In this document: piece by piece, positions 9,525 to 18,125 of the stretch | How positions within the stretch are numbered: the first letter of the stretch is position 1 | Layout: the number at the start of each line of letters is the position of its first letter | Source: an uncultured Collinsella sp. | Lineage (GTDB): Bacteria > Actinomycetota > Coriobacteriia > Coriobacteriales > Coriobacteriaceae | DNA length: 64,000 nt | Direction of reading: 5' to 3' | NCBI GenBank assembly: GCA_934646865.1 | Contig: CAKUEU010000002.1 | Location: forward strand, 1-64,000 | Notes under the pieces: generated by a model | Databases searched by the model: none | What the model was told of the DNA's origin: nothing | What the model saw: only the letters and a program-made list of their open reading frames with translations | Translations under genes and position numbers: made by a program

Positions 9525-10394
9525 ATGACACAGCCAAATACGGCGCCTACGGTGGGGCTGGCACTCGAGGGAGGCGGCTACCGCGGTATGTATACGGCGG
9601 GCGTGCTCGACGTTTGGATGGAGCATGGCCTGACCTGCGATCATATGGTGGGCGTCTCGGCGGGGGCGGCGTTTGGCTATAACTTTAAGTCGCGCCAGAT
9701 CGGTCGCGCCATTCGCTATAACAAGGCCTATTGCGCCGACAAGCGCTATGCGAGCGTGACGAGCTGGCTGCGAACGGGCGATATGTTCAATGCCGATTTT
9801 GCCTATCACGAGGTGCCGCTTGAGCGCGACCCCATCGACCTTGAGGCGTACCGTGCCTGCCCCATGCGGTTTACGTGTGTTTGCACCGATATCGAGACGG
9901 GTGAGGCGGTCTATCATGATCTGCCCTATGGCGATGAGCGTGATATCGAGTGGATTCGCGCGTCGTCGGCAATTCCCGTGGCGACCAAACCCGTTCGGAT
10001 TGATGGACATCGATATTTGGACGGCGGCGTGGCGGATTCCATTCCCAGCGCGTGGATGTTCGAGCAGGGTTACGATCGCAATGTGGTGGTGCTGACGCAG
10101 CCGGCGGGGTTCGTGAAGCAGCCCAACAGCTTGATGCCCATGTTGAAGCGCGTATTCCGTCATTATCCAAAGTTCGTTGCGGCGCTTGAGCATCGGCACG
10201 AGGTTTACAACGACACGCTCGCCGACCTGGCGCGTCGCGAGGCCGCCGGCGAGATCTTTGTGGTTCGTCCGAGCGAGTCGGTAAAGGTGCCATCCCTCTG
10301 TCGCGAGCCCGAGGAGCTCGAGCGCATCTACCAGGTCGGTCGCCATGATGCCGAGGCGACGCTGCCGGCGCTGGAGGCATACCTGGCAGGGTAG
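9525..10394 (+). CDS. Patatin-like phospholipase
   Basis: 289-residue serine lipase/esterase of the patatin family (YjjU-like). The Ser-Asp dyad is complete: oxyanion loop GGGYRG at 16-21, nucleophile elbow GVSAG with Ser45, and the aspartate in LDGG at Asp166. There is no signal peptide or membrane segment, so it is likely cytosolic and acts on membrane lipids or acyl esters. ATG 9525 is chosen because AGGAACGGAG lies upstream and the patatin fold begins at once; upstream in-frame starts run into the promoter region shared with the divergent c-di-GMP gene. A long hairpin follows the stop codon. Confidence 0.92.
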   Translation: MTQPNTAPTVGLALEGGGYRGMYTAGVLDVWMEHGLTCDHMVGVSAGAAFGYNFKSRQIGRAIRYNKAYCADKRYASVTSWLRTGDMFNADFAYHEVPLERDPIDLEAYRACPMRFTCVCTDIETGEAVYHDLPYGDERDIEWIRASSAIPVATKPVRIDGHRYLDGGVADSIPSAWMFEQGYDRNVVVLTQPAGFVKQPNSLMPMLKRVFRHYPKFVAALEHRHEVYNDTLADLARREAAGEIFVVRPSESVKVPSLCREPEELERIYQVGRHDAEATLPALEAYLAG

Positions 10395-10412
10395 GGCGTA
10401 GCCCGCAGACTC

Positions 10413-10464
10413 AGCGGAAAGCGCATCCCGGAATGGAGCTCCAAACTGGGATGCGCTTTCCGCT
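10413..10464. terminator. Long hairpin between convergent patatin and thiE genes
   Basis: Perfect 17-base arms at 10413-10429 and 10448-10464 (AGCGGAAAGCGCATCCC and its complement) enclose an 18-base loop that contains its own 10-base palindrome TGGAGCTCCA. It lies between two convergent genes, where a bidirectional terminator is expected, yet neither side carries a clear U tract. Termination or transcript-end protection is the likely role. Confidence 0.65.
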
Positions 10465-10504
10465 CTTGAAAAATGAGGCTGTGGAGCAACTGCTCGGCTT
10501 GCGT

Positions 10505-11200
10505 TTATGCCTGTTGCCAGGTGTCGACGAGCTCCTTGGCCGCAGCGTAGGGGTCGTTTGCGCTGCAGACGGCGCTCACCACAAAGAAGCCGTCGACGCC
10601 GGTGGCCTTGAGCTGCGGCAGGTCGGCCGTCTTGACGCCGCCGCCAACCACGATGGGCACGGGGCTTGCCTCATGGAGGGCAGCCAGGTCCTCAAAGCTC
10701 TTGGTGATGATAGAGCCGTCAGCCGCGCGTCCGCAATCGCGCTTGGTCTCGGTCTCGTGGAGCGGACCGATGCCCAGATAATCGACCAGGCTCATGTCGG
10801 CAGTTTTGACGTACTCGAGCATTTCCTCGCAACGGGCCGAGAGGCCCACGATGGCGTCGGGCCCCAGCAGCTTGCGGCAGACCTCGACGGGAATGTCGCT
10901 CTGGCCCACGTGCACGCCGTCGACGGCAATGCCCTGTTCGCGCGCGGCGAGCACACAGTCCAGGCGGTCGTCGATGAGCAGCGCGACCTGACCGGTCTTG
11001 CCCGCACGGGCGATAGCCTGCGCGGCATCGTCCGTCAGCGCGATAATCTCGCGCGCGCTTGCCACCTTGGAGCGCACCTGGATGCAGGTAAAGCCGGCGT
11101 CAAGTGCTTGAGCCACCACGTCGCCCACAGGGCGATCGAGGGTGTTTTCGGGGCCGAGCACCAGATAGGCCGAGATATCAAGGTTGTCGCGGATGCTCAT
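10505..11200 (-). CDS. thiE: Thiamine-phosphate synthase
   Basis: Joins hydroxymethylpyrimidine pyrophosphate and thiazole phosphate to form thiamin phosphate. It is 231 residues, normal for ThiE, a TIM barrel. Family motifs visible are QVRSK for the pyrophosphate site, LLIDDRLDC, DGVHVGQSDIP and the glycine-rich phosphate loop VGGGVK. It is the last gene of the thiamin salvage operon; its ATG overlaps the stop codon of the thiamin-binding gene in a TAATG arrangement, which indicates translational coupling. Controlled by the TPP riboswitch at the operon head. Confidence 0.96.
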   Translation of the reverse strand: MSIRDNLDISAYLVLGPENTLDRPVGDVVAQALDAGFTCIQVRSKVASAREIIALTDDAAQAIARAGKTGQVALLIDDRLDCVLAAREQGIAVDGVHVGQSDIPVEVCRKLLGPDAIVGLSARCEEMLEYVKTADMSLVDYLGIGPLHETETKRDCGRAADGSIITKSFEDLAALHEASPVPIVVGGGVKTADLPQLKATGVDGFFVVSAVCSANDPYAAAKELVDTWQQA

Positions 11201-11538
11201 TATGCTTCCTCCTGCTTTTTGATCTGCGCTTCCATGCGCTCGAGCTTGCCGTTCATGGTGTTAGTAAACCCGGGGCGAATATCTGCCTTGAGCACAACTT
11301 CGGTGCGGATGCCCTTGTTTGCCAGTACAAAGGTGGCGTCGCGTACGACCTGCATGACCTCGTCCCAGTCGCCTTCGATCTCGGTGAACATCGAGCTGGT
11401 GCGGTTGGGAAGGCCGCTTTCGCGGATGACGCGCACGACCTCGGCGACCTCGGCGGAGAGCTCGTCGCCCGTACCGCACGGGGCGATGGCCACGGCGACC
11501 AGCGTGTTCATGCCGGTATTAGCTGCGGACTCGGACAT
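11200..11538 (-). CDS. Thiamine-binding protein (MTH1187/UPF0045 family)
   Basis: 112-residue ferredoxin-like-fold protein of the MTH1187/YkoF (DUF77) family. The visible pattern is AVAIAPCGTGDELSAEVAEVVRVIRESGL, a central SSMFTEIEGDWDEVMQVV and a second strand-helix unit. Family members bind thiamin or HMP. It sits between thiM and thiE in a riboswitch-controlled operon, which supports a role in holding thiamin or a precursor. The ATG at 11538 follows a GAGGAGG site that overlaps the end of thiM; the open frame extends upstream only as a shadow of thiM. Confidence 0.88.
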   Translation of the reverse strand: MSESAANTGMNTLVAVAIAPCGTGDELSAEVAEVVRVIRESGLPNRTSSMFTEIEGDWDEVMQVVRDATFVLANKGIRTEVVLKADIRPGFTNTMNGKLERMEAQIKKQEEA

Positions 11539-11542
11539 GGCC

Positions 11543-12382
11543 CTATGCCTCCTCGAGCTCGAGTTGGTTGTCGGCGATGTCCTGGGCAGTTGCACGGTAG
11601 AGCTCGTCGATAAAGGCGACCTTAAAGCTCGCCGGGGCATCGGCGACGGCGGCGGCACGCGTGCCGGCAACGTTGTAGACGGCGGTGCCGCAGACGGCTG
11701 CCGTAAACGGATCGGCGGCGCAGGCATATACGGCCAGCACGCCGCCCTGCGAGCAGCCGCAGCCGGTGATCTTGGACATGAGCGGGCTGCCGCCGTGGGA
11801 CTTGGCCACGGTCGTGCCGTCGGTGATCAGGTCGACCTCGCCCGAGACCACCACGGCGCCACCGGTGTAACGGGCGAGTGCCACGGCGGCATCGCGGGCG
11901 GCGTCAACCGTATCGGTGGTGTCGACACCGCGTACACGGCTCAGATCGGCCGCCTCGCCCTCAAGGCCCCACAGGCCGGCGAGCGCGATGATCTCGGAAG
12001 CGTTGCCGCGTACGATGGCGGGCTTGTACTGCTTGAGTTCGTTTACCAGCTGGGTGCGCAGGCTGCCGATGCCCAGGCCCACCGGGTCGAGCACCCAGGG
12101 CTTACCGGCGTCGTGAGCCGCCTTGGCCGCGCGTGGAATCGTCTGCTCGTAGATGGGGAAGAGCGTGCCCATGTTGAGATAGATGGCGCCGCCGCCGGCA
12201 ACGAGTGCCTCGCCCTCGTCGGGCAGATAGACCATGGCGGCCGAACCGCCCACGGCGAGCTGCGCGTTGGCGACAAAGTCAATCGTCACCGTGTTGGTGA
12301 TGGAGCCTGCCATCGGGTTGGTGGCTCGAATCTCGTCCACGGCCTTGACCACGTTTTGCTTAAGCTGTTCCGAATCAATCAC
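11543..12382 (-). CDS. thiM: Hydroxyethylthiazole kinase
   Basis: Phosphorylates the thiazole alcohol so it can be reused for thiamin. 279 residues from GTG 12382, chosen for the AAGGAGG 9 bases upstream; the longer in-frame reading runs through the terminator and riboswitch. ThiM features: NPMAGSITNTVTIDFVAN near the N-terminus, a glycine-rich substrate region, WVLDPVGLG and the anion hole with catalytic cysteine TGCGCSQGG (the family pattern is TGCGC). First gene of the operon thiM, thiamin-binding gene, thiE. No thiD is present in this unit, so HMP kinase must be encoded elsewhere. Confidence 0.96.
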   Translation of the reverse strand: MIDSEQLKQNVVKAVDEIRATNPMAGSITNTVTIDFVANAQLAVGGSAAMVYLPDEGEALVAGGGAIYLNMGTLFPIYEQTIPRAAKAAHDAGKPWVLDPVGLGIGSLRTQLVNELKQYKPAIVRGNASEIIALAGLWGLEGEAADLSRVRGVDTTDTVDAARDAAVALARYTGGAVVVSGEVDLITDGTTVAKSHGGSPLMSKITGCGCSQGGVLAVYACAADPFTAAVCGTAVYNVAGTRAAAVADAPASFKVAFIDELYRATAQDIADNQLELEEA

Positions 12383-12400
12383 TGCACATGCCTCCTTGGC

Positions 12401-12435
12401 ATAGAAAAGGGGCGCTGTGCATAGACAGCGCCCCT
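12401..12435 (-). terminator. Riboswitch-linked intrinsic terminator upstream of thiM
   Basis: On the minus strand an 11-bp perfect stem (arms 12425-12435 and 12408-12418, AGGGGCGCTGT / ACAGCGCCCCT) with a 6-base loop is followed by TTTTCTAT. It sits between the TPP aptamer and the thiM ribosome site, which is the arrangement for transcription attenuation: thiamin pyrophosphate binding favours termination. Confidence 0.85.
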
Positions 12436-12450
12436 GCAAAGGCGGCATGC

Positions 12451-12540
12451 TCCCTACGCCAGCATTAACTGACAGGTTCAAAGGATTGGGCCCATTGCCC
12501 TCTCAGCCTTGTGGTTTGCACCGCCGGCACTCCCGCATCG
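12451..12540 (-). promoter_or_regulatory. TPP riboswitch (THI element)
   Basis: Read on the minus strand, the segment carries the conserved blocks of the thiamin pyrophosphate aptamer in order: GGGAGTGCC, GGCTGAGAGGG, a variable hairpin, CCTTTGAACCTG and the closing GCTGGCGTAGGGA at 12451. It is followed by an intrinsic terminator and thiM, so it controls the whole thiM-thiE operon. It explains why the riboswitch region is read as part of an artificially long thiM frame. Confidence 0.95.
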
Positions 12541-12565
12541 AATCTGTTGTCCCCTATACTAGCGC

Positions 12566-12667
12566 ACCTGCCAAAAAGGGTCAGGTTTATTTTGGCAGGT
12601 ACCAACTGGGGCGATGCGTTTTCCCAGATAAAACCTGCCAAAATAAACCTGTCCCTTTTTGGCAGGT
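12566..12667. repeat. 102-bp nested inverted repeat (GGGACAGG-core family)
   Basis: Two 35-base arms, 12566-12600 and 12633-12667, are inverted copies with one mismatch. Each arm is itself a stem of ACCTGCCAAAA against TTTTGGCAGGT around a core containing GGGACAGG (or GGGTCAGG). The right arm plus its flank (12623-12667) recurs at 54467-54511 with 44 of 45 bases identical. Candidate -10 boxes lie just outside each end (TAGTAT toward thiM, TACAAT at 12671 toward the HAD gene), so the element sits between divergent promoters. Confidence 0.75.
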
Positions 12668-12707
12668 CGGTACAATAGACGGGATAAAGAATGACCGAGG
12701 GGACCTT

Positions 12708-13616
12708 ATGATCAAACTTGTGCTGACCGATATGGACGATACGCTGATTCCCGCTGGACAAGACGGCGCCAGCGACTATGCCATCGATGGCATTCATGCT
12801 ATGCAGGCAGCGGGCCTGCATTTTGGCCCGGTTTCGGGCCGTCAGCCGTCCGCGATGGGCTGGATGTTCCGCAATCGCTCCGAGTGCTTTTCGACCGGCG
12901 CCTTTTGCAACGGGCAGGTGATGTTTGTCGACGGTCAGGTGGTCGCTTCGCGCGCAACCGACAACGATGCCTTGATGCGCCTGGCCGACTACCTTGAGCA
13001 AGAGACCGACGACACCTATCTAAAGGTCTACAGTCTGGGCGATGACTTTTGGGACAACGACGCCTATTGCGTGACGAGCGATTCCGAGCGCGTTCGTCGC
13101 GCCATGGAGTCGGGCGGCAACGCGTGGCTCAAGGGCGAAGAGGCCCCGTGCCGCCCTGTCGTCGATGACGCCCCGGTATACAAGGCGAATATCTGGAGCG
13201 CCCGCTCGCGCGAAGAGCTCGCCGAGCTGCGTGAGCGCGTTGCCGCCGAGGTGCCGGAGCTCTCGCTCGTGTTCCCCAACAACCGTGTGCGCCTGTTCGA
13301 CATTCTCCCGGCCGGTTGGGACAAGGGCTGCGCTGCGCTGGAGCTGGCGCGCGCTCTGGGCCTGACGCCCGACGAGGTGGCCGTGTTTGGCGACTCCGAT
13401 AACGACCTGCCCATGATCGGTGCCGTTCCCAACTCTGTGGCAGTTGCCAACGCCAATGAGGCCGTCACGGCCGCCGCGCGCTGGCATATCGGCGCTGCGG
13501 CAGACGATGCGGTTGCCGAGGCTCTGCACCAGATCGCTGCCTGTGCGGCGACGGGGGAGATGCCGTCGTTTATGCGCCTGCCGGGTGTGGCTGACGCGAA
13601 TCTCGCGAACAGCTAA
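12708..13616 (+). CDS. HAD-superfamily (Cof-type) phosphatase
   Basis: 302-residue haloacid dehalogenase-superfamily hydrolase with a type-II cap, typical of Cof-like sugar-phosphate or nucleotide phosphatases. All four motifs are visible: nucleophile DMDDT at 8-12, SGR, the lysine in WDKG, and the metal-binding FGDSDNDLPM. ATG 12708 has GAGGGG upstream and puts the nucleophile at the usual distance from the N-terminus; the frame upstream enters the inverted repeat. Substrate not predictable. The next gene, a LysR regulator, starts 12 bases after the stop, so the two may be cotranscribed. Confidence 0.9.
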   Translation: MIKLVLTDMDDTLIPAGQDGASDYAIDGIHAMQAAGLHFGPVSGRQPSAMGWMFRNRSECFSTGAFCNGQVMFVDGQVVASRATDNDALMRLADYLEQETDDTYLKVYSLGDDFWDNDAYCVTSDSERVRRAMESGGNAWLKGEEAPCRPVVDDAPVYKANIWSARSREELAELRERVAAEVPELSLVFPNNRVRLFDILPAGWDKGCAALELARALGLTPDEVAVFGDSDNDLPMIGAVPNSVAVANANEAVTAAARWHIGAAADDAVAEALHQIAACAATGEMPSFMRLPGVADANLANS

Positions 13617-13627
13617 GGGGGGCGGCC

Positions 13628-14524
13628 ATGAAGCTCCAGCAGCTCAGGTATGTCGTTAAGGTTGCCGAATGCGGCAGCATTACCGAGGCTTCACGTCGGC
13701 TCTTTGTGTCGCAGCCTTCGATCACTGCATCGATCCGCGAGCTCGAAAACGAGATGGGCGTTCATATCTTTGAACGCACCAACAAGGGCGTTATCGTGTC
13801 CGAGGAAGGCGAGACCTTTTTGGGCTACGCGCGCCAGGTGCTCGATCAGGCCGATCTGCTCGAGGACAAGTACAAAGGCGCGTCCGAGCAAGTGCCGCAT
13901 TTTAGCGTGAGCTGCCAGCACTACTCGTTTGCCGTCAACGCGTTTGTCGATGTGATCCGCGAATTCGATGCCGCGCGCTACGACTTTACCCTGCGCGAGG
14001 AGCAGACCCACGAGATTATCGAGGATGTCGCGCACATGAAAAGCGAGCTGGGCATCCTGTACCTGTCCGAGCACAATCGCGAGGTTATCGAGCGCATGCT
14101 GGCGGCCAACGAGCTCGTATTCGAAGGGCTCTTCTGCGCCGCACCGCATATCTTTGTGTGTGCCGAGCATCCGCTGGCGGGCCGCTCCCGCGTAACGCTC
14201 GAGGATCTGGAAGACTACCCCTTCCTGTCCTACGAGCAGGGCAGCTACAACTCGTTCTATTATTCCGAGGAGCTGACCTCGACGTTTGAACGCCGCAAGA
14301 ATATCCGCGTGCGCGATCGTGCGACGCTGTTCAACCTGGCCATGGGCCTCAACGGCTACACGGTATGCTCGGGCGTGATCAGCCACGAGCTCAACGGCCC
14401 CGGCATTATCTCGATTCCGCTCGATGTGGACGAGTACATGGAGATTGGCATTATCACGCGCAAGAACACGACGCTCACGCGCTATGGGCAGGCCTATATC
14501 GACGCGATTCGTCAGCATATCTAA
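13628..14524 (+). CDS. LysR-family transcriptional regulator
   Basis: 298 residues. The N-terminal winged helix-turn-helix is clear (MKLQQLRYVVKVAECGSIT, then SQPSITASIRELE as recognition helix), followed by a two-lobe effector domain. It lies 151 bases upstream of a MetE-like methyltransferase on the same strand and may control it; the gap holds an A/T-rich imperfect dyad around TTATATAGATAA (about 14568-14579) that fits a T-N11-A LysR site. The effector is unknown, with homocysteine or a sulfur metabolite plausible from context. It shares its transcript or at least direction with the HAD gene. Confidence 0.92.
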   Translation: MKLQQLRYVVKVAECGSITEASRRLFVSQPSITASIRELENEMGVHIFERTNKGVIVSEEGETFLGYARQVLDQADLLEDKYKGASEQVPHFSVSCQHYSFAVNAFVDVIREFDAARYDFTLREEQTHEIIEDVAHMKSELGILYLSEHNREVIERMLAANELVFEGLFCAAPHIFVCAEHPLAGRSRVTLEDLEDYPFLSYEQGSYNSFYYSEELTSTFERRKNIRVRDRATLFNLAMGLNGYTVCSGVISHELNGPGIISIPLDVDEYMEIGIITRKNTTLTRYGQAYIDAIRQHI

Positions 14525-14675
14525 CCCGTGCGGACCGCGCGTGCGAGCCGCATCCCTATTGTTTGTTATATAGATAATACCTATGGCGAACAGAAACAAA
14601 CGCATATTTTACGATAGCGATGCGGACGCTCATACTCTGTCTCGGTAAAGCAACCAAGACAAAGGGAGACACCTT

Positions 14676-15809
14676 ATGAGCACTTCGACCACACTGAATG
14701 CGCCGTTTCGCGCCGATATCGTCGGCAGCTTTCTGCGCCCGCAGACCGTAAAGGATGCTCGCGCGGCCTATGCCGCGGGTACGCTCGACGATGCCGGCCT
14801 TAAGGCCGTCGAGGACGAGGCCATTCGCGACTTGGTAGCCAAGCAGAAGGCCGCCGGCTTGCAGGTAATCACGGACGGCGAGTTCCGCCGCAGCTACTGG
14901 CACCTCGACTTTATGTGGGGCCTCAACGGCGTCGAGCGCCGCACCTCTCGCACCGGCTATATGTTCCATGACGAGGAGACCACGGCCGATACCGCCGTGG
15001 TGACCGGTCCCATCAGCGGCGAGAATCACCCGTTCGTCGAGCACTTTAAGTTCGTCAAGGCGCTCGAGGGCGAGGGCCAAGTCGCGCGCCAGACCATTCC
15101 GGCGCCGATCCAGACGTTCTCCGAGGTCACGCTCGATCGTTGCGACGGTCAGCAGGAGAGCCTGCGCGCCGTCTATAAGACCGACGAGGAGCTCGCCGAC
15201 GCCATTGCTGCCGCTTATCGCACCGTGATTGCCGACCTATACGCTGTGGGCTGCCGCAACATTCAGTTTGATGACTGCACCTGGGGCATCTACTGCGATA
15301 CCGATTTTGTCGCCAAGACCGGCATGAGCCCGGTCGACCTGCAGAAGGTAAGCGAGCTGGGCGTGGCGCTCAACAACGCCGCCATTGAAGGCAAGCCCGA
15401 CGACCTGGTCATCAACACGCACGTGTGCCGCGGCAACTATCACTCCACCTATGCCTTCGAGGGTGGCTATGATCCCATCGCGCCATACTTGTTCGCCAAC
15501 GAGGACGTCGACGCGTTCTATCTTGAGTTCGACACGCCGCGCGCCGGCGGTTTTGAGCCGCTCAAGTACGTTGCCCCCGGCAAGAAGGTCGTGCTGGGCC
15601 TGGTGACCACCAAGGCGGCCGAGCTCGAGGATGAGGAGGTTATCGTCGAGCGTATTCACGAGGCGGCAAAGTATGTGCCGCTCGAGAATCTGTATCTGTC
15701 GCCTCAGTGCGGTTTTGCGAGCTGCGAGATTGGCAACAAGCTGACCGAAGACGAACAATGGGCAAAGATTGCGCTGGTCAAGCGCATTGCCGAGCGCGTT
15801 TGGAAGTAG
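14676..15809 (+). CDS. MetE-like (cobalamin-independent) methyltransferase, YxjG/YxjH type
   Basis: 377 residues, equivalent to the C-terminal catalytic half of MetE. Zinc ligands of the family are present: NTHVC (His and Cys), the glutamate in LEFDTP, and the distal cysteine in SPQCGFAS. The N-terminus reads RADIVGSFLRP, followed by DGEFRR, as in YxjG-type proteins. Expected role is methyl transfer to homocysteine from a donor such as a methylated corrinoid protein or S-methyl compound, since the folate-binding half of MetE is absent. Ribosome site AAGGGAG before ATG 14676. Probably controlled by the upstream LysR gene. Confidence 0.9.
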   Translation: MSTSTTLNAPFRADIVGSFLRPQTVKDARAAYAAGTLDDAGLKAVEDEAIRDLVAKQKAAGLQVITDGEFRRSYWHLDFMWGLNGVERRTSRTGYMFHDEETTADTAVVTGPISGENHPFVEHFKFVKALEGEGQVARQTIPAPIQTFSEVTLDRCDGQQESLRAVYKTDEELADAIAAAYRTVIADLYAVGCRNIQFDDCTWGIYCDTDFVAKTGMSPVDLQKVSELGVALNNAAIEGKPDDLVINTHVCRGNYHSTYAFEGGYDPIAPYLFANEDVDAFYLEFDTPRAGGFEPLKYVAPGKKVVLGLVTTKAAELEDEEVIVERIHEAAKYVPLENLYLSPQCGFASCEIGNKLTEDEQWAKIALVKRIAERVWK

Positions 15810-15931
15810 CGCCACCGTTCGCGGGTGACGGCATGTGCGGGATGACTCGTATCACGTACAATGGTTCGGATCGTATCGTTCGGGCAGATAATCAGCCATG
15901 CCCGGGCGCCCTTCCATTCGAAAGGACTTCT

Positions 15932-17266
15932 ATGTCCCAGTCTTCGACGCCCGCCGTCACCGATGCCATCTACGATGCGTCATCGCTCGGCCGCCCGCGC
16001 ATGTTTGTGTTGGGCTTGCAGCACATGTTCGCGATGTTTGGCGCCACGGTGCTCGTGCCCGTGCTCACCGGCCTTTCCGTTTCGGCGACGCTTCTGTTCG
16101 CCGGCATCGGCACGCTGCTGTTTCATTTTCTATCGCGCGGTAAGGTGCCGGCCTTCCTGGGCTCGTCGTTTGCCTTCATCGCGGGCTATGCCGCGATTGC
16201 ACCCAACGGTGAGACGGAGCTTTTACCTTACGCCTGCTTGGGTGTTGCCTGCGCCGGCCTGCTCTATCCGGTGCTGGCGGCGCTGTTCCGCGCATTTGGT
16301 GCCAAGCGCGTCATGCGCTTCTTTCCGCCGGTGGTGACTGGTCCCATCGTCATTTCCATCGGCTTGATTCTGGCGAGCTCTGCCATTGCCAACTGCCAGA
16401 CCAACTGGCTCGTTGCCGTCATTGCTGTCGCCGTTATCGTGATCTGCAACATCTGGGGTCGCGGCATGGTCAAGATCGTGCCGATTCTGCTGGGTGTCGT
16501 GGTGAGCTATGCCGTAGCGGCGGCACTGGGCGAAGTTGATTTTTCGGGCGTTGCTGCCGCTCCGTGGGTCGGCCTGCCCGTTGTATGGGACAACACCGTG
16601 TTTGCGCTCTTTGGTCCGCAGTTCGATAACGGTCTTGCCACGACGGCCATCATCACCATCATGCCGCTGGCCTTCGCGACCATGATCGAGCATATTGGCG
16701 ACATCTCGGCTATCGGCTCTACCTGTGAGCGCAACTACATCGCCGATCCTGGCCTGCATCGCACGCTGCTCGGTGACGGCCTTGCCACGATCCTGGCTTC
16801 GCTCTTTGGCGCTCCGGCAAACACCACCTATGGCGAGAACACCGGCGTGCTCGCTCTGACGCGCGTGTTCGACCCGCGCGTGATCCGCATTGCCGCGTGC
16901 TGCGCCATCGTGCTTTCGTTCTGCCCCAAGTTCGCTGCAGTCATCGCCGCCATGCCGGCGTGCGTCATCGGCGGCGTGTCGCTCGTGCTCTACGGCATGA
17001 TTAGTGCCGTGGGTGTTCGCAACCTCATCGAGAACCAGGTCGATTTCCAGAACAATCGCAACGTGCTGGTGGCCGCGCTAGTGCTTGTGCTTTCGCTCGG
17101 CATTGCCTACAGCACTGCTGGCGCCATCGTGTTGGAGCTGGGCGGCGTGACGATTTCGCTTTCGGGCCTTGCCGTGGGCTCGCTGGTGGGCATTGTGCTC
17201 AACGCCATCCTGCCGGGTAACGACTTTGAGTTCGATGTTTCCGAGCTCGAGGAAGCTGTTGAGTAA
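15932..17266 (+). CDS. uraA: Uracil permease (NCS2 family)
   Basis: 444-residue, multi-helix membrane transporter, 14 segments expected. UraA signature stretches are clear: MIEHIGDISAIG holds the substrate-contacting glutamate and histidine, and TTYGENTGVLALTRV holds the second glutamate on the half-helix. Imports uracil with protons. The ATG at 15932 is chosen for AAAGGA 6 bases upstream; the frame extends upstream into the previous gene. No PyrR-type attenuator is seen in the 122 bases before it. A strong bidirectional terminator follows. Xanthine is a less likely substrate because the glutamate pair follows the uracil pattern. Confidence 0.92.
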   Translation: MSQSSTPAVTDAIYDASSLGRPRMFVLGLQHMFAMFGATVLVPVLTGLSVSATLLFAGIGTLLFHFLSRGKVPAFLGSSFAFIAGYAAIAPNGETELLPYACLGVACAGLLYPVLAALFRAFGAKRVMRFFPPVVTGPIVISIGLILASSAIANCQTNWLVAVIAVAVIVICNIWGRGMVKIVPILLGVVVSYAVAAALGEVDFSGVAAAPWVGLPVVWDNTVFALFGPQFDNGLATTAIITIMPLAFATMIEHIGDISAIGSTCERNYIADPGLHRTLLGDGLATILASLFGAPANTTYGENTGVLALTRVFDPRVIRIAACCAIVLSFCPKFAAVIAAMPACVIGGVSLVLYGMISAVGVRNLIENQVDFQNNRNVLVAALVLVLSLGIAYSTAGAIVLELGGVTISLSGLAVGSLVGIVLNAILPGNDFEFDVSELEEAVE

Positions 17267-17286
17267 CAGCTGCGTTCAGCTACATC

Positions 17287-17325
17287 AAAAAATGGCGCCC
17301 ATGCGTACACGTGGGCGCCATTTTT
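17287..17325. terminator. Bidirectional intrinsic terminator after uraA
   Basis: A-run, then TGGCGCCCA (17293-17301), a 10-base loop, TGGGCGCCA (17312-17320) and five T. With A and T runs on both sides it can stop transcription from uraA and from the convergent esterase gene, whose stop codon touches it at 17324. Confidence 0.9.
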
Positions 17326-17989
17326 AATGCGTCAGTATCCAGTGGATGCCGCGGGCCATGCGCAAGTCGGTTTGCGCAAAATGATTGCCGGGGTTGATCT
17401 CCAGCGTTGTTGGAATGCCACGCTCGACGAGTAGCTCTTCCATCGCGCGCGTGTCGTCGAGCACGTGTCGCATCATGCGGTTGGGCGTCTTGGTTTCCTT
17501 TTTACCGAGCGACAGGTAGACGGCTTGCGGGTTGCTGACAAACGGCTCCGTGCTGGCACGATCGACAAAGTGGGGAAACCACAGCGACCCCGATGCGCTC
17601 GCGGCGCGGTCAAAGGCGTTGGTTTGCCAGAGGGCCCAAAGCGCGAAAAGGCCTGCGAGCGAGTAACCGGCAATGCCGCGCCAGATGGGCGGCTGGGGAA
17701 GCGTCGACTCGACCTCTGGGATTATCTGGCCCAGCAACTCATCAAGAAAACCGGCAGCCTGACCGCCGAAAGGCTCAGCGTCGCGTACAGTTCCATCGCA
17801 TGCCCAGGGGCTCAACTCGCGATTCCAATCGAGCCCGCCAATGGCAACGAGCGTAAACGGCGGACAGTCGAGCTCTCGACAGCGGTCATAAACCTCGCTG
17901 CCGTTGCCCATAACCACGGGGAGGTAGATGATAGGTGCACCTGTGGCATGCTTTGAATGAACGGTTACTTGTTTTCGACTCGCCTGCAT
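17324..17989 (-). CDS. Alpha/beta-hydrolase esterase (IroE/esterase-D-like)
   Basis: 221-residue putative esterase. The nucleophile elbow reads GYSLAG (about residue 108-113), and the catalytic histidine is likely in NPGNHFAQTD near the C-terminus, as in trilactone or feruloyl-type esterases. No signal peptide, so cytosolic. Monocistronic, facing uraA across a shared terminator. The substrate is unknown; siderophore esterase is only one option, and no siderophore genes are nearby. Confidence 0.82.
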   Translation of the reverse strand: MQASRKQVTVHSKHATGAPIIYLPVVMGNGSEVYDRCRELDCPPFTLVAIGGLDWNRELSPWACDGTVRDAEPFGGQAAGFLDELLGQIIPEVESTLPQPPIWRGIAGYSLAGLFALWALWQTNAFDRAASASGSLWFPHFVDRASTEPFVSNPQAVYLSLGKKETKTPNRMMRHVLDDTRAMEELLVERGIPTTLEINPGNHFAQTDLRMARGIHWILTH

Positions 17990-18060
17990 GGCTTGCTTCT
18001 CTCAACGTTTCGATATCGACAATCAGGATTGTCGCACGCCCGCACAAGGATCGTCGCTAA

Positions 18061-18098
18061 AAGAAAGGCGCGGAGCCGCTCGATGCGACTCCGCGCCT
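18061..18098 (-). terminator. Intrinsic terminator of the purine permease gene
   Basis: On the minus strand GGCGCGGAG (18090-18098) pairs with CTCCGCGCC (18068-18076) around a 13-base loop and is followed by TTTCTTT. It lies 28 bases after the stop codon of the permease gene. Confidence 0.9.
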
Positions 18099-18125
18099 TG
18101 TTGTTTTACTTTTGCGTCCTTGCTG

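Noticed and set aside
10433-12424. Plus-strand open frame of about 660 codons across the thiamin operon
   Set aside because: Antisense to thiE, the thiamin-binding gene and thiM, which match known families; low-complexity product typical of GC-rich shadows.
14525-14675. SAM riboswitch before the MetE-like gene
   Set aside because: No S-box core or terminator is seen; a LysR gene directly upstream offers a simpler control.
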